DNA from: JAOUEA01 sp963821925
Lineage (GTDB): Bacteria; Actinomycetota; UBA4738; HRBIN12
DNA: 64,000 nucleotides
Reading direction: 5' to 3'
Assembly: GCA_963821925.1 (NCBI GenBank)
Contig: CAWGFO010000001.1
Location: 620,001-684,000 of the forward strand
The translations under genes were made by a program, and so were the position numbers. How positions within the stretch are numbered: position 1 is the stretch's first letter; each line of letters begins with the position of its first letter. A model generated the notes under the pieces. It made no database searches, had not been told where the DNA came from, and saw only the letters and a program-made list of their open reading frames with translations. This document shows, one piece after another, positions 52,444-60,640 of the stretch.

Positions 52444-54623
52444 GTCGGCCCCTCCGATCGGACCGGCACCCGTCCGGCGACCGTCGTCCCCGAGCCCACG
52501 GCGCTCGTCACGGAGAGCGAGCCTCCGACCGCGTCCAACCGATCGGCCATGCCCTGCAGGCCCGTCCCGTAGGAGGTCGCGGTGGGATCGAACCCGGCGC
52601 CGTCGTCGACCACCCGGAAGTCCAGCATGCCCTCGCGCTCGGCGAGCTCGATCGTGGTGTTCGAGGCGTTCGCGTACTTGGCGACGTTGTTCAACGCCTC
52701 GAGCGCACAGAAGTAGACGGTGGCCTCCACGTCGCGACCGTAGCGGCCGACCCCGTCCGGTGCCAGCGTCACCGGCAGCGGCGCGCGCCGCGCCTGGCTC
52801 TCGAGCGCCGCGACCAGCCCCTTGTCGGCGAGCAGCGGCGGGTAGATCCCGCGGGCGAGGTCACGCAGGTCTTCGAGCGTCTGCTGCGCGTCGGTCTGGA
52901 GCTGCGCGAGCGAAGCGTGCGCGACCTGCGTATCGCGGTCGATCATCGTGTCGGTGAGCTTCAGCTTCACCGCCAACGCCACGAGCTGCTGCTGCACCCC
53001 GTCGTGGATGTTGCGCTCGAGCTTGCGGCGTTCCTCGTCCTGGGCGGCGACCAGGCGCTGTCGGGACGCTCGAAGCTCCTCGATCAGGCGCACGTTGCCC
53101 AAGACCGGGCCGGCCTGCGCGGCGAGGTCGCGCACGAGGCGCTCCTTCGCCGGGTTCATCGGATCGCTGGCGGGCATCGTGACCGAGAGGGCGCCCAGTG
53201 GCTCGCCGCGATGGCGCACCTCGACGACGTCGTCGGGGGCGCTGCCGGGTGGCTCGACCCCTGAGGGCCACGACGCCTCGGGTCGGAGTTCGTCGCCGAA
53301 CCGGAGCCAGACCGTCGCCTGCTCGGCGCCGGTTCCCTCGCCCAGGGTGGTCGCCATCCGTTGCAGCACGTCCTCGGACGCGTAGGTCTCGCCGACGCGT
53401 GACGAGAACGCCGTGAGCACCTCGTACGGGCTCGAGCGACCGCCGTAGACGACCCGGTCCGCGATGCGCGTGGCGAGGCGGTAGAGGGGGAGCGCCAGGA
53501 GGCCCGCGATCAGGCCAAGGAGCAGCATCAACGGAGGAGTGTCGTACAACGCTTCTCCGGCGACGATCCCCACGAGCACGGCGACGACCGCACCGATCGC
53601 CATGAGCAGCACCACGACGAGGGAGAAGATCACGGTCTTCTTGATCACGACGTCCAGGTCCCACAGTCCGTACCGGAAGATCGCGATCAGGTAGGCGGTC
53701 GGGATCCCTCCTGCGACCGTCACCACCAGCAGTCCGAGGATCGTGACGAAGAGCCAGTTGAACCCCGAGATGTTCTCGGGCACCAGGATCGTGACCAGGA
53801 TCCCGAAGACGAGGATCGCGAGGGCGACCGTCGCGACGGACACGAGCCAACGGAGCTGCTGCCGGGCCTCGCCGGTCGACGCCTTGAACCGGCTCCGCAC
53901 GCCGAAGACCGACGCGATCGCGCCGACCAGCGCCACGATGGCGCCCACGCCGATCATGATGGGCGCCAGACGGACGAACGCGTCGATGCCGAGCGGGTTC
54001 TCGTAGAGGATGCCGCCGCTCACGAAGTTGTTCAGGGGGCCCGGGTTGGTGAGCGTCCCCACGATCGCGAGGCTGGCGCCGCCGACGAGCGCCCACACGA
54101 CCCAGCGCCACCGTGGGGAGGGGGGCCGCCCGTCGGGGAACAGGATGAAGAGCAGCGGGATCAGGATGAGCGGTGCGATCCCGACCTCGCCGATCACGGC
54201 GAGCGGCGCGCGCAAAGGGAGCGCTCCGGGGTTGATCCGTACGTCCCACGCGACGAGTGCGACCGCGAGTCCGCTCGCGAGCCACGCCACCCCGATCACG
54301 AGGAAGACCCAACCAGCCCTGTTCCCCGGCTGCCTCGTGAGGATCAGGATCCCCGTCACGATCCAGACGATCATGAGGACCGCTGCGGCGACGTTGCCCA
54401 CGCTCGGCGCGGTCGTGACCCCGATAGGATCCTTCGCCGCGTCCCGCTCCATCTCCCTCAACACGGTCGGGCCGTCTGCGATCGTGGGGTCGCCGATCAC
54501 CCTCACCACGTGCGGCGGTGCGTTGGCCCTCGTGCTGATCGAGATCAGGAGGGTCGCCGACACGGCGGCGACCGCCGCGACGATCACCGCGACGGAGAGC
54601 CCCCGCTTCACACGAGATGTCAT
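52440..54623 (-). CDS. Large membrane sensor histidine kinase B
   Basis: About 727 residues. An extra N-terminal extracytoplasmic loop (about residues 30-75) precedes the helices; the family markers LLFILFPDGRPPSPRWRW and FRYGLWDLDVVIKKTVIF are present. GAF-like domain, then RNIHDGVQQQLVALAVKLKL with the phospho-accepting His540, and the ATPase domain with NVAKYANASNTTI, DDGAGFDPTATSYGTG and GMADRLDAVGG. All catalytic motifs look functional. ATG 54623 was chosen because it overlaps the stop of kinase C as in the rest of the operon; an upstream in-frame codon at 54908 is antisense-like sequence. Confidence 0.9.
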   Translation of the reverse strand: MTSRVKRGLSVAVIVAAVAAVSATLLISISTRANAPPHVVRVIGDPTIADGPTVLREMERDAAKDPIGVTTAPSVGNVAAAVLMIVWIVTGILILTRQPGNRAGWVFLVIGVAWLASGLAVALVAWDVRINPGALPLRAPLAVIGEVGIAPLILIPLLFILFPDGRPPSPRWRWVVWALVGGASLAIVGTLTNPGPLNNFVSGGILYENPLGIDAFVRLAPIMIGVGAIVALVGAIASVFGVRSRFKASTGEARQQLRWLVSVATVALAILVFGILVTILVPENISGFNWLFVTILGLLVVTVAGGIPTAYLIAIFRYGLWDLDVVIKKTVIFSLVVVLLMAIGAVVAVLVGIVAGEALYDTPPLMLLLGLIAGLLALPLYRLATRIADRVVYGGRSSPYEVLTAFSSRVGETYASEDVLQRMATTLGEGTGAEQATVWLRFGDELRPEASWPSGVEPPGSAPDDVVEVRHRGEPLGALSVTMPASDPMNPAKERLVRDLAAQAGPVLGNVRLIEELRASRQRLVAAQDEERRKLERNIHDGVQQQLVALAVKLKLTDTMIDRDTQVAHASLAQLQTDAQQTLEDLRDLARGIYPPLLADKGLVAALESQARRAPLPVTLAPDGVGRYGRDVEATVYFCALEALNNVAKYANASNTTIELAEREGMLDFRVVDDGAGFDPTATSYGTGLQGMADRLDAVGGSLSVTSAVGSGTTVAGRVPVRSEGPT

Positions 54624-56728
54624 GACGCGAGGCTCCCTGCTGCTTCGATCGGGACCGTGCCGGCGATCGTGGTGCCGGCGCCGGGGGCGCTCGTGACGAC
54701 GAGGGTGCCCTCGAGCGCGTCGATCCGATCCTGCATGATGTCCAACCCCATGCCCCGCGGCGTCGTCGTCGGGTCGAACCCCTGACCACGGTCCGAGAGC
54801 GAGAAGGTGATCGACTCGCCCTCGGCCTCGAGGTCCACGATGCACGCTGTGTTGCCCGCGTGCCGCATCACGTTCTGGATCGCCTGCAGCGCGCAGAAGT
54901 AGAGGCACGCCTCGATGTCGGCGTCGAAGCGCCGCCCCGCGAACGCCGGCGTCGCGTGGACCTCCGCGTTCGCGCCCACCTTGCGGATGTGCGCCTCGAG
55001 TGCCGCGACGACGCCCTTGTCGGCGAGCAGCGGTGGGAAGATCCCACGGGCGAGGTCGCGCAGACCTTCCAGGGTGTCGTTCGCGCGGACGGTGAGCGCG
55101 GTGAGCCGGTCCTCGGCGCCAGGAGCGTCGACGGCGACGGTGTCGAGCTCAACGCGGATCTCACGGAGCTGACGCTCCGGACCCTCTCGGATGTCGCGCT
55201 CGAGCCCCCGGCGTTGGGCATCGCGGGCCGTGACGAGGCGTTCCCGCGAGACGCGGAGCCCTTCGGCCTGGGCGGCGAGCTCACGGGCTCGGTTCGCGAG
55301 CTCGTCGGTGAGCCGGACGTTGTGCAGGGCGAGCCCCGCTTGTGCGGCGAGATCCTCGAGGAGGCGCTCGGCGTCGGGGCGGAGCGGCTCGTTCGCCGGC
55401 ATCGCGACCTCGATCGCGCCGATCGCGTCGCCCTGGTATGCCACGTCGAGGGTCCGGTCGAACGGCCCGTCGGCGTCTTCCGGCCAGACGCGGGTCCGGT
55501 CCTCGCCACCGGGCAGGGTCACACGGACCCTCGCGGCGCGAGCGCCGACCCCACGCGCGGCCGTCTCCGCCATCTCGGGCAAGACGTCTTCGACCGAGAG
55601 CGATCCTGAGACCCTGTGCGCGAATCCCGCCATCACCTCGTACGGGGTCGCGCGCTTCCCGTACACGAGCCGGTTGGCGAGGTGGCGTACGCGCTCTCGG
55701 ACCGGCCCGAATAGCAGCGCGACGAGGGTCGTCGCGGCGATCGAGAGCGCGGGATCGCGCGGGTTGCCGAGTACCGTCCCGATGCCGACCACCACCGCCA
55801 CGTAGACGACCGTGATGAAGGCGACCAGGAGGCCGACCACGACGGTCTTCGAGATCACGATATCGATGTCCCAGAGGCGGTAGCGCAGCACGGCGACGCC
55901 GATCGCGATCGGGATCAGCGCGAACGTGTAGACGGTGTAGATCTGGAGCGCGTCCAGCCAACCGGGCTGCGTCCCGCCGTTCGTATATCCGAGCGACACG
56001 AACATCACGAACAGATACAGCACGGCGACGGTGCCACCCGCGAAGGCGAGCCACTTGACCTGCTGGCGCTCGACGCCACCTGCCCGGCGGAACCGGACGA
56101 CCAGGCTCGCCGCCGACGCGACGATGCAGACGGGGATCAGCAGGAACGCGAACTGCAGGACGTTCACCATCGGAGCGACGGCGGGGATCGAGAAGGGGTT
56201 GTCGATGTGGACGTGCTCCGCGACCTGGATCGGGTCGGTGGAGAACAGGATCGCCGCCGAGGAGATCACCAGCGTGGCGGTGATCAGGCGGCCGAGCCAG
56301 CGCCAGCGAGGAGAGGGCAGGTGTCCGTCGGGGAACAGGAGCAGCGTGAAGGTCCCGAGCAGCCCGACCGCGGGCACCCACGTCCACTGATCGAACGCGA
56401 GCGCCCACGTCCCGAAGGGCAGTGGGTCGACCAGGACGGAGTAGCGGCCGTACGCGGTCGTTCCCAGCGCGAAGATCGCGCCGATCGCGAGGAGCATCCA
56501 CCCGAGGGGGTTGCGAGGTCGGCGCAGGGCGACGAGGAGCCCCGTCAGGGTGAAGCTCGAGATCAGCACCACGAACAGCACCCCTTCGAGGACGCTGTTG
56601 CTGCCGGCCCAAGCCTCGCGCTGCGGGGTCGCCTGGAGCTGCCACTCGAACCACGCCTGCTGCGCGATGCCGACCCAGCTCGCGGCGAAGATCGCCCAGG
56701 CGATGATCCGCTTGCCCCGGGCGGTCAT
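54620..56728 (-). CDS. Kinase C: sensor kinase homologue lacking the phospho-accepting His
   Basis: 702 residues with the same layout as its neighbours: eight helices with LLLFPDGHLPSPRWRW and LRYRLWDIDIVISKTVVV, a GAF-like region and a LytS-type ATPase domain (NVMRHAGNTACIV, DRGQGFDPTTTPRGMG). In the HisKA_3 helix the sequence is ERDIREGPERQLREIRVEL where active relatives read ERNIHDGAQQQL, so the His is Arg514 (codon 55187-55189) and the following Asp is Glu. It cannot autophosphorylate by the normal route. It may act as a partner that dimerises with other kinases or binds ligand and ATP. The reading frame is open and coupled at both ends. Confidence 0.88.
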   Translation of the reverse strand: MTARGKRIIAWAIFAASWVGIAQQAWFEWQLQATPQREAWAGSNSVLEGVLFVVLISSFTLTGLLVALRRPRNPLGWMLLAIGAIFALGTTAYGRYSVLVDPLPFGTWALAFDQWTWVPAVGLLGTFTLLLFPDGHLPSPRWRWLGRLITATLVISSAAILFSTDPIQVAEHVHIDNPFSIPAVAPMVNVLQFAFLLIPVCIVASAASLVVRFRRAGGVERQQVKWLAFAGGTVAVLYLFVMFVSLGYTNGGTQPGWLDALQIYTVYTFALIPIAIGVAVLRYRLWDIDIVISKTVVVGLLVAFITVVYVAVVVGIGTVLGNPRDPALSIAATTLVALLFGPVRERVRHLANRLVYGKRATPYEVMAGFAHRVSGSLSVEDVLPEMAETAARGVGARAARVRVTLPGGEDRTRVWPEDADGPFDRTLDVAYQGDAIGAIEVAMPANEPLRPDAERLLEDLAAQAGLALHNVRLTDELANRARELAAQAEGLRVSRERLVTARDAQRRGLERDIREGPERQLREIRVELDTVAVDAPGAEDRLTALTVRANDTLEGLRDLARGIFPPLLADKGVVAALEAHIRKVGANAEVHATPAFAGRRFDADIEACLYFCALQAIQNVMRHAGNTACIVDLEAEGESITFSLSDRGQGFDPTTTPRGMGLDIMQDRIDALEGTLVVTSAPGAGTTIAGTVPIEAAGSLAS

Positions 56729-58860
56729 GCCGACACCCCCGCCGCCAACGGCACCTGGCCGCGGACGGCCGTGCCTTGCCCCGGTGCCGAGGTGAGGGAG
56801 ACGTCGCCCCCGAGCACGGCCAGGCGGTCGCGCATCCCGTCCAGGCCGGTGCCGTTGCGGCCGACCGCGGCATCGAATCCTACGCCGTCGTCGATCACCT
56901 CGAAGGTCAGGGCTCCGTTCCGCTCGCTGAAGGTCACGTCGATCGATCCCGCGGTCGCGTACTTCGCTGCGTTCTGCAGGGCTTCCAACACACAGAAGTA
57001 GACGGCGGCCTCGGTATCGAGCGGGTAGCGGCCGATGCCGTCGGCGTTGAACCGGACGGGGAGGTCAGAGGAGGCGTACCGAGCCATCAGGGCGGCGGCC
57101 ACGCCGTCGCTCTCCAATCGCGGCGGATAGATCCCGAGCGCCAACGCATGGAGGGTCTCGAGCGCCTCGTCGATCTGGCCTCCGGTCTCCTCGAGCATCG
57201 TGCGCGCCTTCTCCGGATCGCGGCCGAGGAGACCTCGCGCGAGCCGCAGCTTGACCGCGAGCGCCACGAGGTGCTGCTGGGCGCCGTCGTGGATGTTCCG
57301 CTCGAGTCGACGTCGTTCTTCGTCCTGCGCGGCGACGATGCGCTGTCGGGACGCACGGAGTTCTGCGGCCTGGCGGGTGATGACCTCCAGGCGTGCTTCC
57401 AGGTCCGCGGTCAGGCGTACGTTCGAGACCACGAGACCGGCCTGCGCTGCGAGGTCGTCGATCAAGCGCGTCTCCCCGGGATTGAGTGGATCGCCGCGTC
57501 GCTTGTCGATCGAGATCACGCCCAGCAGGTCGCCCCGGTACCGGATCTCGGCGACGTGCTCACCCGGTACGTCCGGGAGCGTGTCGTCGTCGAGCACGAT
57601 GGGCCGGGCCGACGGATCGACCTCGGGCCAGCCGGCCGCCGGCCGGAGCTCGTCGGCGAGGTGCAGCCAGATCGTCGCGCGTTCGGCGTTCACTCCCTCG
57701 GCGATCACCCTCGCGGTTCGGGGGAGGATGTCGTCGGTCGCGTACGTGTTCCCGACCCGGTCGCTGAACCGCGTGAGCACCTCGTACGGGGTGGAGCGCT
57801 GCCCGTACACGATCCGGTTCGCGAGGCGTTGCACGCGGTCGCGGGCCGGCTGGAACGTGAGGGCCACGACGCCCGTTGCGGCGATCGAGAGGAGCGGGCT
57901 GCCGGCACCGACGCGGATCAGTGCGCTCACGCCCACGACGATCGCGACGTACACCCCGCCGATGAAGACGGCGAGGAGTCCGTAGACGATCGCTTTCGAG
58001 ATCACGACGTCGACGTCGTACAGCCGGTACTTGAAGATCGCGATGCCGGTCGCGACCGGGATCCCCACGACGACGTCGGTCACGAGGAGCACCATCACGA
58101 TGTCGGCCACCCGGGCGGCGGTGCCCGTCTGTGCGTCGCCCGTCACGATCGCGGTCGCGATCAAGACGAGGAACAGGACCGCCCCGATCGCACCCACGAG
58201 GAACAGCCAGCGCAGCTGCTGCCGCTCGTCGGGCGAGCCCCTGCGGTACCGAGTGCCGAGCGAGACGAACGCGAGGAACGAGCTGACGACGAGGGTCAGG
58301 CCCGCGACGGCGAGGATCGGTCCGAGGATGCCGTCGAGCGCCTCGATACCGATCGGGTTCGTCACGACCGGACCTGCGTCGTGGACCTCGTACGGCTGCA
58401 CGGCGAACCCGACGATCGTGACGATCCCGGAGGTCAGGTAGATCCGCCAGGGCCACCGCCACGGCGGCGACGCGATCGAGCCGGTGGGGAAGAGGTAGAA
58501 GACCGCAACGAGCAAGATGAGGGACGTGAAGAACGGGGTCTGCGACAGCCAATACGCCATCTGCGCATATCCGGCGCCTTCGGGCGCGTGTTCGTAGACG
58601 GCCTGCGCGACGAGCGCCACGCCGGTCGTGGCTGGGATCGCGAGGAGGATCCACCCGATCACGTTGTCGGTGCGCGTGGCGATCAAGGCCCCGACGAACG
58701 CCATCGCCCCCCCGCCGACGAGCACCGGCACGAACAGCCCGATGTCCTCGCCGAGGGTCAGATCGAAGATGACCTTGAGGGCTTCCGCGGTCAGGATGCT
58801 GCCGAGCCCGAGCGCCGCGAGGCTCCACGCGAGCCAGGGGGCCCATCCCTTCCGCGTCAT
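56725..58860 (-). CDS. Large membrane sensor histidine kinase D
   Basis: 711 residues. The helical region (about 10-355) includes VAVFYLFPTGSIASPPWRWP and FKYRLYDVDVVISKAIVYGL. A GAF-like domain and a short coiled coil (LEARLEVITRQAAELRASRQ) lead to RNIHDGAQQHLVALAVKLRL with the phospho-accepting His524. The ATPase domain shows NAAKYATAGSIDV, DDGVGFDAAVGRNGTG and GMRDRLAVLGG. It is coupled to kinase C downstream and to an internally deleted kinase gene upstream by ATGA overlaps. The sensed signal is unknown. Confidence 0.9.
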   Translation of the reverse strand: MTRKGWAPWLAWSLAALGLGSILTAEALKVIFDLTLGEDIGLFVPVLVGGGAMAFVGALIATRTDNVIGWILLAIPATTGVALVAQAVYEHAPEGAGYAQMAYWLSQTPFFTSLILLVAVFYLFPTGSIASPPWRWPWRIYLTSGIVTIVGFAVQPYEVHDAGPVVTNPIGIEALDGILGPILAVAGLTLVVSSFLAFVSLGTRYRRGSPDERQQLRWLFLVGAIGAVLFLVLIATAIVTGDAQTGTAARVADIVMVLLVTDVVVGIPVATGIAIFKYRLYDVDVVISKAIVYGLLAVFIGGVYVAIVVGVSALIRVGAGSPLLSIAATGVVALTFQPARDRVQRLANRIVYGQRSTPYEVLTRFSDRVGNTYATDDILPRTARVIAEGVNAERATIWLHLADELRPAAGWPEVDPSARPIVLDDDTLPDVPGEHVAEIRYRGDLLGVISIDKRRGDPLNPGETRLIDDLAAQAGLVVSNVRLTADLEARLEVITRQAAELRASRQRIVAAQDEERRRLERNIHDGAQQHLVALAVKLRLARGLLGRDPEKARTMLEETGGQIDEALETLHALALGIYPPRLESDGVAAALMARYASSDLPVRFNADGIGRYPLDTEAAVYFCVLEALQNAAKYATAGSIDVTFSERNGALTFEVIDDGVGFDAAVGRNGTGLDGMRDRLAVLGGDVSLTSAPGQGTAVRGQVPLAAGVSA

Positions 58861-59081
58861 CGCCCCGCCTCGGTCGGAACGCGACCCTCGAGCGTCGTGC
58901 CAGCACCAGGTCGACTCTTGACCTCGAGCGTCCCGTCCAGCGCCGCCAGCAGGCCGGCGATCCCCTGCAGTCCGGTCCCGTACGAGGTCGCCGTGCTGTC
59001 GAATCCGGCCCGGTCGTCGGTGACCGCGAACCGTAACCCACCCAGTCCATACACGAGCCGTCGAGCCGTACGCTCGTTCAT
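58857..59081 (-). pseudogene. Internally deleted sensor kinase gene (remnant 1)
   Basis: From ATG 59081 about 15 codons (MNERTARRLVYGLGG) look like a kinase N-terminus. They pass directly into the C-terminal ATPase end: LRFAVTDDRAGFDSTATSYG, then GTGLQGIAGLLAALDG and RPGAGTTLEGRVP. Relatives are about 700 residues, so roughly 630 codons are missing, with the junction near 59036. The ATP-lid motif is also damaged (DDRAGFD instead of DDGxGFD). Both ATGA overlaps with the neighbours are kept, so translation through the operon is not interrupted. Confidence 0.75.
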
Positions 59082-59281
59082 GCCGGAACCGTCCCCGTCA
59101 CGGTGGTGCCCTCGCCGGGAATGCTCGTCACGGTTAGGCGCCCGTCGAGCGCGAGCAGGCCCGCGGCGTTGTCGTCGGGCGCCTCGGCTCGGTTCGCCGC
59201 CAGCAGGAACAACGCGATGATCGCGTCGCACGCGGGCGCCAGGCGGAGGGCCGTCCTGGGGCTGAGCCGGGTCCTGGGCAT
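59078..59281 (-). pseudogene. Internally deleted sensor kinase gene (remnant 2), first in operon
   Basis: A 67-codon frame from ATG 59281. The first 40 codons include a helix start (RLAPACDAIIALFLLAANRA) like the first transmembrane segment of sensor kinases. The last 27 read GLLALDGRLTVTSIPGEGTT VTGTVPA, the standard end of HisKA_3 kinases. The junction is near 59160. It ends in an ATGA overlap with remnant 1. It could also be a short leader peptide gene for the operon, but the kinase-type C-terminus makes a deletion remnant likelier. Confidence 0.65.
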
Positions 59282-59460
59282 GGGGGCATTCTGTTCCCTC
59301 GGGCCCGCCCGCAGGAAGGTGGGTCTCCCCCGTGTTCCGACGCTCGGAACATCCCCTGCCGAAGGGTGCTGGCACCCCCTCGCAACGGTGGTGGCGGCCG
59401 GGTCGTTTCCGCTGGTCACGGGGCCTACGGTGAACCCGCAGCATCCGAAGGAGGCGTGAG
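59282..59460. other. Divergent spacer between kinase operon and uspA
   Basis: 179 bp. Rightward signals are TACGGT at 59426-59431 (possible -10) and AAGGAGG at 59448-59454 before uspA. I do not recognise a clear leftward -10 for the kinase operon and see no reading frame here. Confidence 0.4.
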
Positions 59461-59868
59461 ATGAAGAAGATCCTGGTGGGAACCGACACGACGGCCTCGG
59501 CCGACCTCGCCGTACGTGACGCGGCCGAGCTGGCCCGCGCACGCGGCGCCGAGCTCCTCGTGCTCTACGTGGCGCCCGAAGGTGAGCTCCGCGCCGTCGT
59601 CGACCCGAGCAAGGCGGCGAGCCCGGAGGCCTATCTGGCTGGGCTCGTGCAACGCTTCGACGGGGTCACGACGACGACGCGGGTCGAGCAGGGCGACCCT
59701 GCCGAGCGCATCTGCGAGGTCGCCGCCGACGAAGAGGCCGACACGATCGTGGTGGGCAACCGGGGCGTGCACGGGAGCTGGTGGCGGGTCCGCGACAGCA
59801 TCCCGAACCTGGTCCTGCGGCACTCGCCGTGCAGCGTCTACGTGGTGGACACGAGGAAGGCTCAGTGA
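59461..59868 (+). CDS. Universal stress protein (UspA family)
   Basis: A 135-residue single Usp domain: MKKILVGTDTTASADLAVRD at the start, then ELLVLYVAPEGEL, and the nucleotide loop VVGNRGVHGSWWRVRDSIPN. The loop resembles the ATP-binding G-2x-G-9x-G(S/T) pattern, but the third glycine is Asp (RDS), so ATP binding is uncertain. The C-terminal strand CSVYVVDT is typical. ATG 59461 has AAGGAGG upstream. It is divergent from the kinase operon and convergent with the NarL regulator; a stress link with the array is possible. Confidence 0.88.
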   Translation: MKKILVGTDTTASADLAVRDAAELARARGAELLVLYVAPEGELRAVVDPSKAASPEAYLAGLVQRFDGVTTTTRVEQGDPAERICEVAADEEADTIVVGNRGVHGSWWRVRDSIPNLVLRHSPCSVYVVDTRKAQ

Positions 59869-59890
59869 CGATCGGACCCACGCGAGAGCG

Positions 59891-59916
59891 ACGCCGGCGC
59901 CTCTCCGCGCCGGCGT
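59891..59916. terminator. Bidirectional terminator hairpin
   Basis: ACGCCGGCGC at 59891-59900 and GCGCCGGCGT at 59907-59916 form a perfect 10-bp stem with the loop CTCTCC. It lies between the convergent uspA and NarL-type regulator genes and touches the latter's TAA stop. Confidence 0.75.
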
Positions 59917-60584
59917 TACGCCTGCTCGGTCTCGCGCAGGAACGCGAGCACCGCCATGACCCGGCGATGCACGTCGGGCTCCTCCGTCAGGTCCAGCTTG
60001 TGGAACAGCGAGTTGATGTGCTTCTCGACCGCCCGCTCGGTAAGGAACAGCGACTTCGCGATCGCGGCGTTGTTCTCACCCTGTGCCATGTGCGAGAGCA
60101 CCTCGCGCTCGCGGTCCGTGAGCGACGCGAGCGGCGAGTGGGCCATCCGGTCCTTCGCGGCCACGAGCGCCTCGACGACCTTCGGGTCCAGGACGCTGCC
60201 GCCGCGCGCCACCTCGCCGAGCGCCCGGACGAGCTCGTCGACGTCGGCGACCCGCTCCTTCAGCAGGTAGCCGAGTCCGGCCGCGCCGTTCTTCAGCAGT
60301 TCGTAGGCGTATTCCTCTTCCGCGAACTGGGAGAGCACGACGACGCCGATCTCGGGGTGCGCGGCGCGGATCGTCTTGGCGGCCTCGATCCCTTCGTTCG
60401 TCCCCGTGGGGGGCATGCGGATGTCCGTGAGGACGGCGTCGGGCGCCAACGCCTCGACGGCGGCGAGCAAGGCATCGCGGTCGGTGGCCGTTCCGACGAG
60501 CTCGACCTCGTCGCTCGTCGCGAGCAGCGCCGCTGTCCCTTCTCGCACGAGGTAGTTATCCTCCGCGAACACCACTCGGATCAT
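59916..60584 (-). CDS. NarL/LuxR-family response regulator
   Basis: 222 residues. The receiver domain has VVFAEDNYLVREGTAALLA, the phosphorylated Asp in AVLTDIRMPPTGTNEGIEAA, VVVLSQFAEEEYAYELL and the Lys in GYLLKERVADVDEL. The LuxR-type helix-turn-helix reads LTDREREVLSHMAQGENNAA and LTERAVEKHINSLFHKLDL. It is the natural partner for HisKA_3 kinases and the only DNA-binding regulator of that class beside the array. ATG 60584 was chosen because TACCAT (-10) ends 6 nt before it; the ATG at 60599 is upstream of that point. It is divergent from the receiver-cyclase gene. Confidence 0.92.
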   Translation of the reverse strand: MIRVVFAEDNYLVREGTAALLATSDEVELVGTATDRDALLAAVEALAPDAVLTDIRMPPTGTNEGIEAAKTIRAAHPEIGVVVLSQFAEEEYAYELLKNGAAGLGYLLKERVADVDELVRALGEVARGGSVLDPKVVEALVAAKDRMAHSPLASLTDREREVLSHMAQGENNAAIAKSLFLTERAVEKHINSLFHKLDLTEEPDVHRRVMAVLAFLRETEQA

Positions 60585-60590
60585 CCGCGG

Positions 60591-60596
60591 ATGGTA
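60591..60596 (-). promoter_or_regulatory. -10 element (TACCAT) of the NarL regulator
   Basis: On the minus strand TACCAT ends 6 nt before ATG 60584 and no ribosome binding site is visible, so the transcript is probably leaderless. Confidence 0.55.
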
Positions 60597-60640
60597 CACG
60601 GGCCGCTCCGGCCAGAAGATGCGGCGGAAGGCGTGACGGC

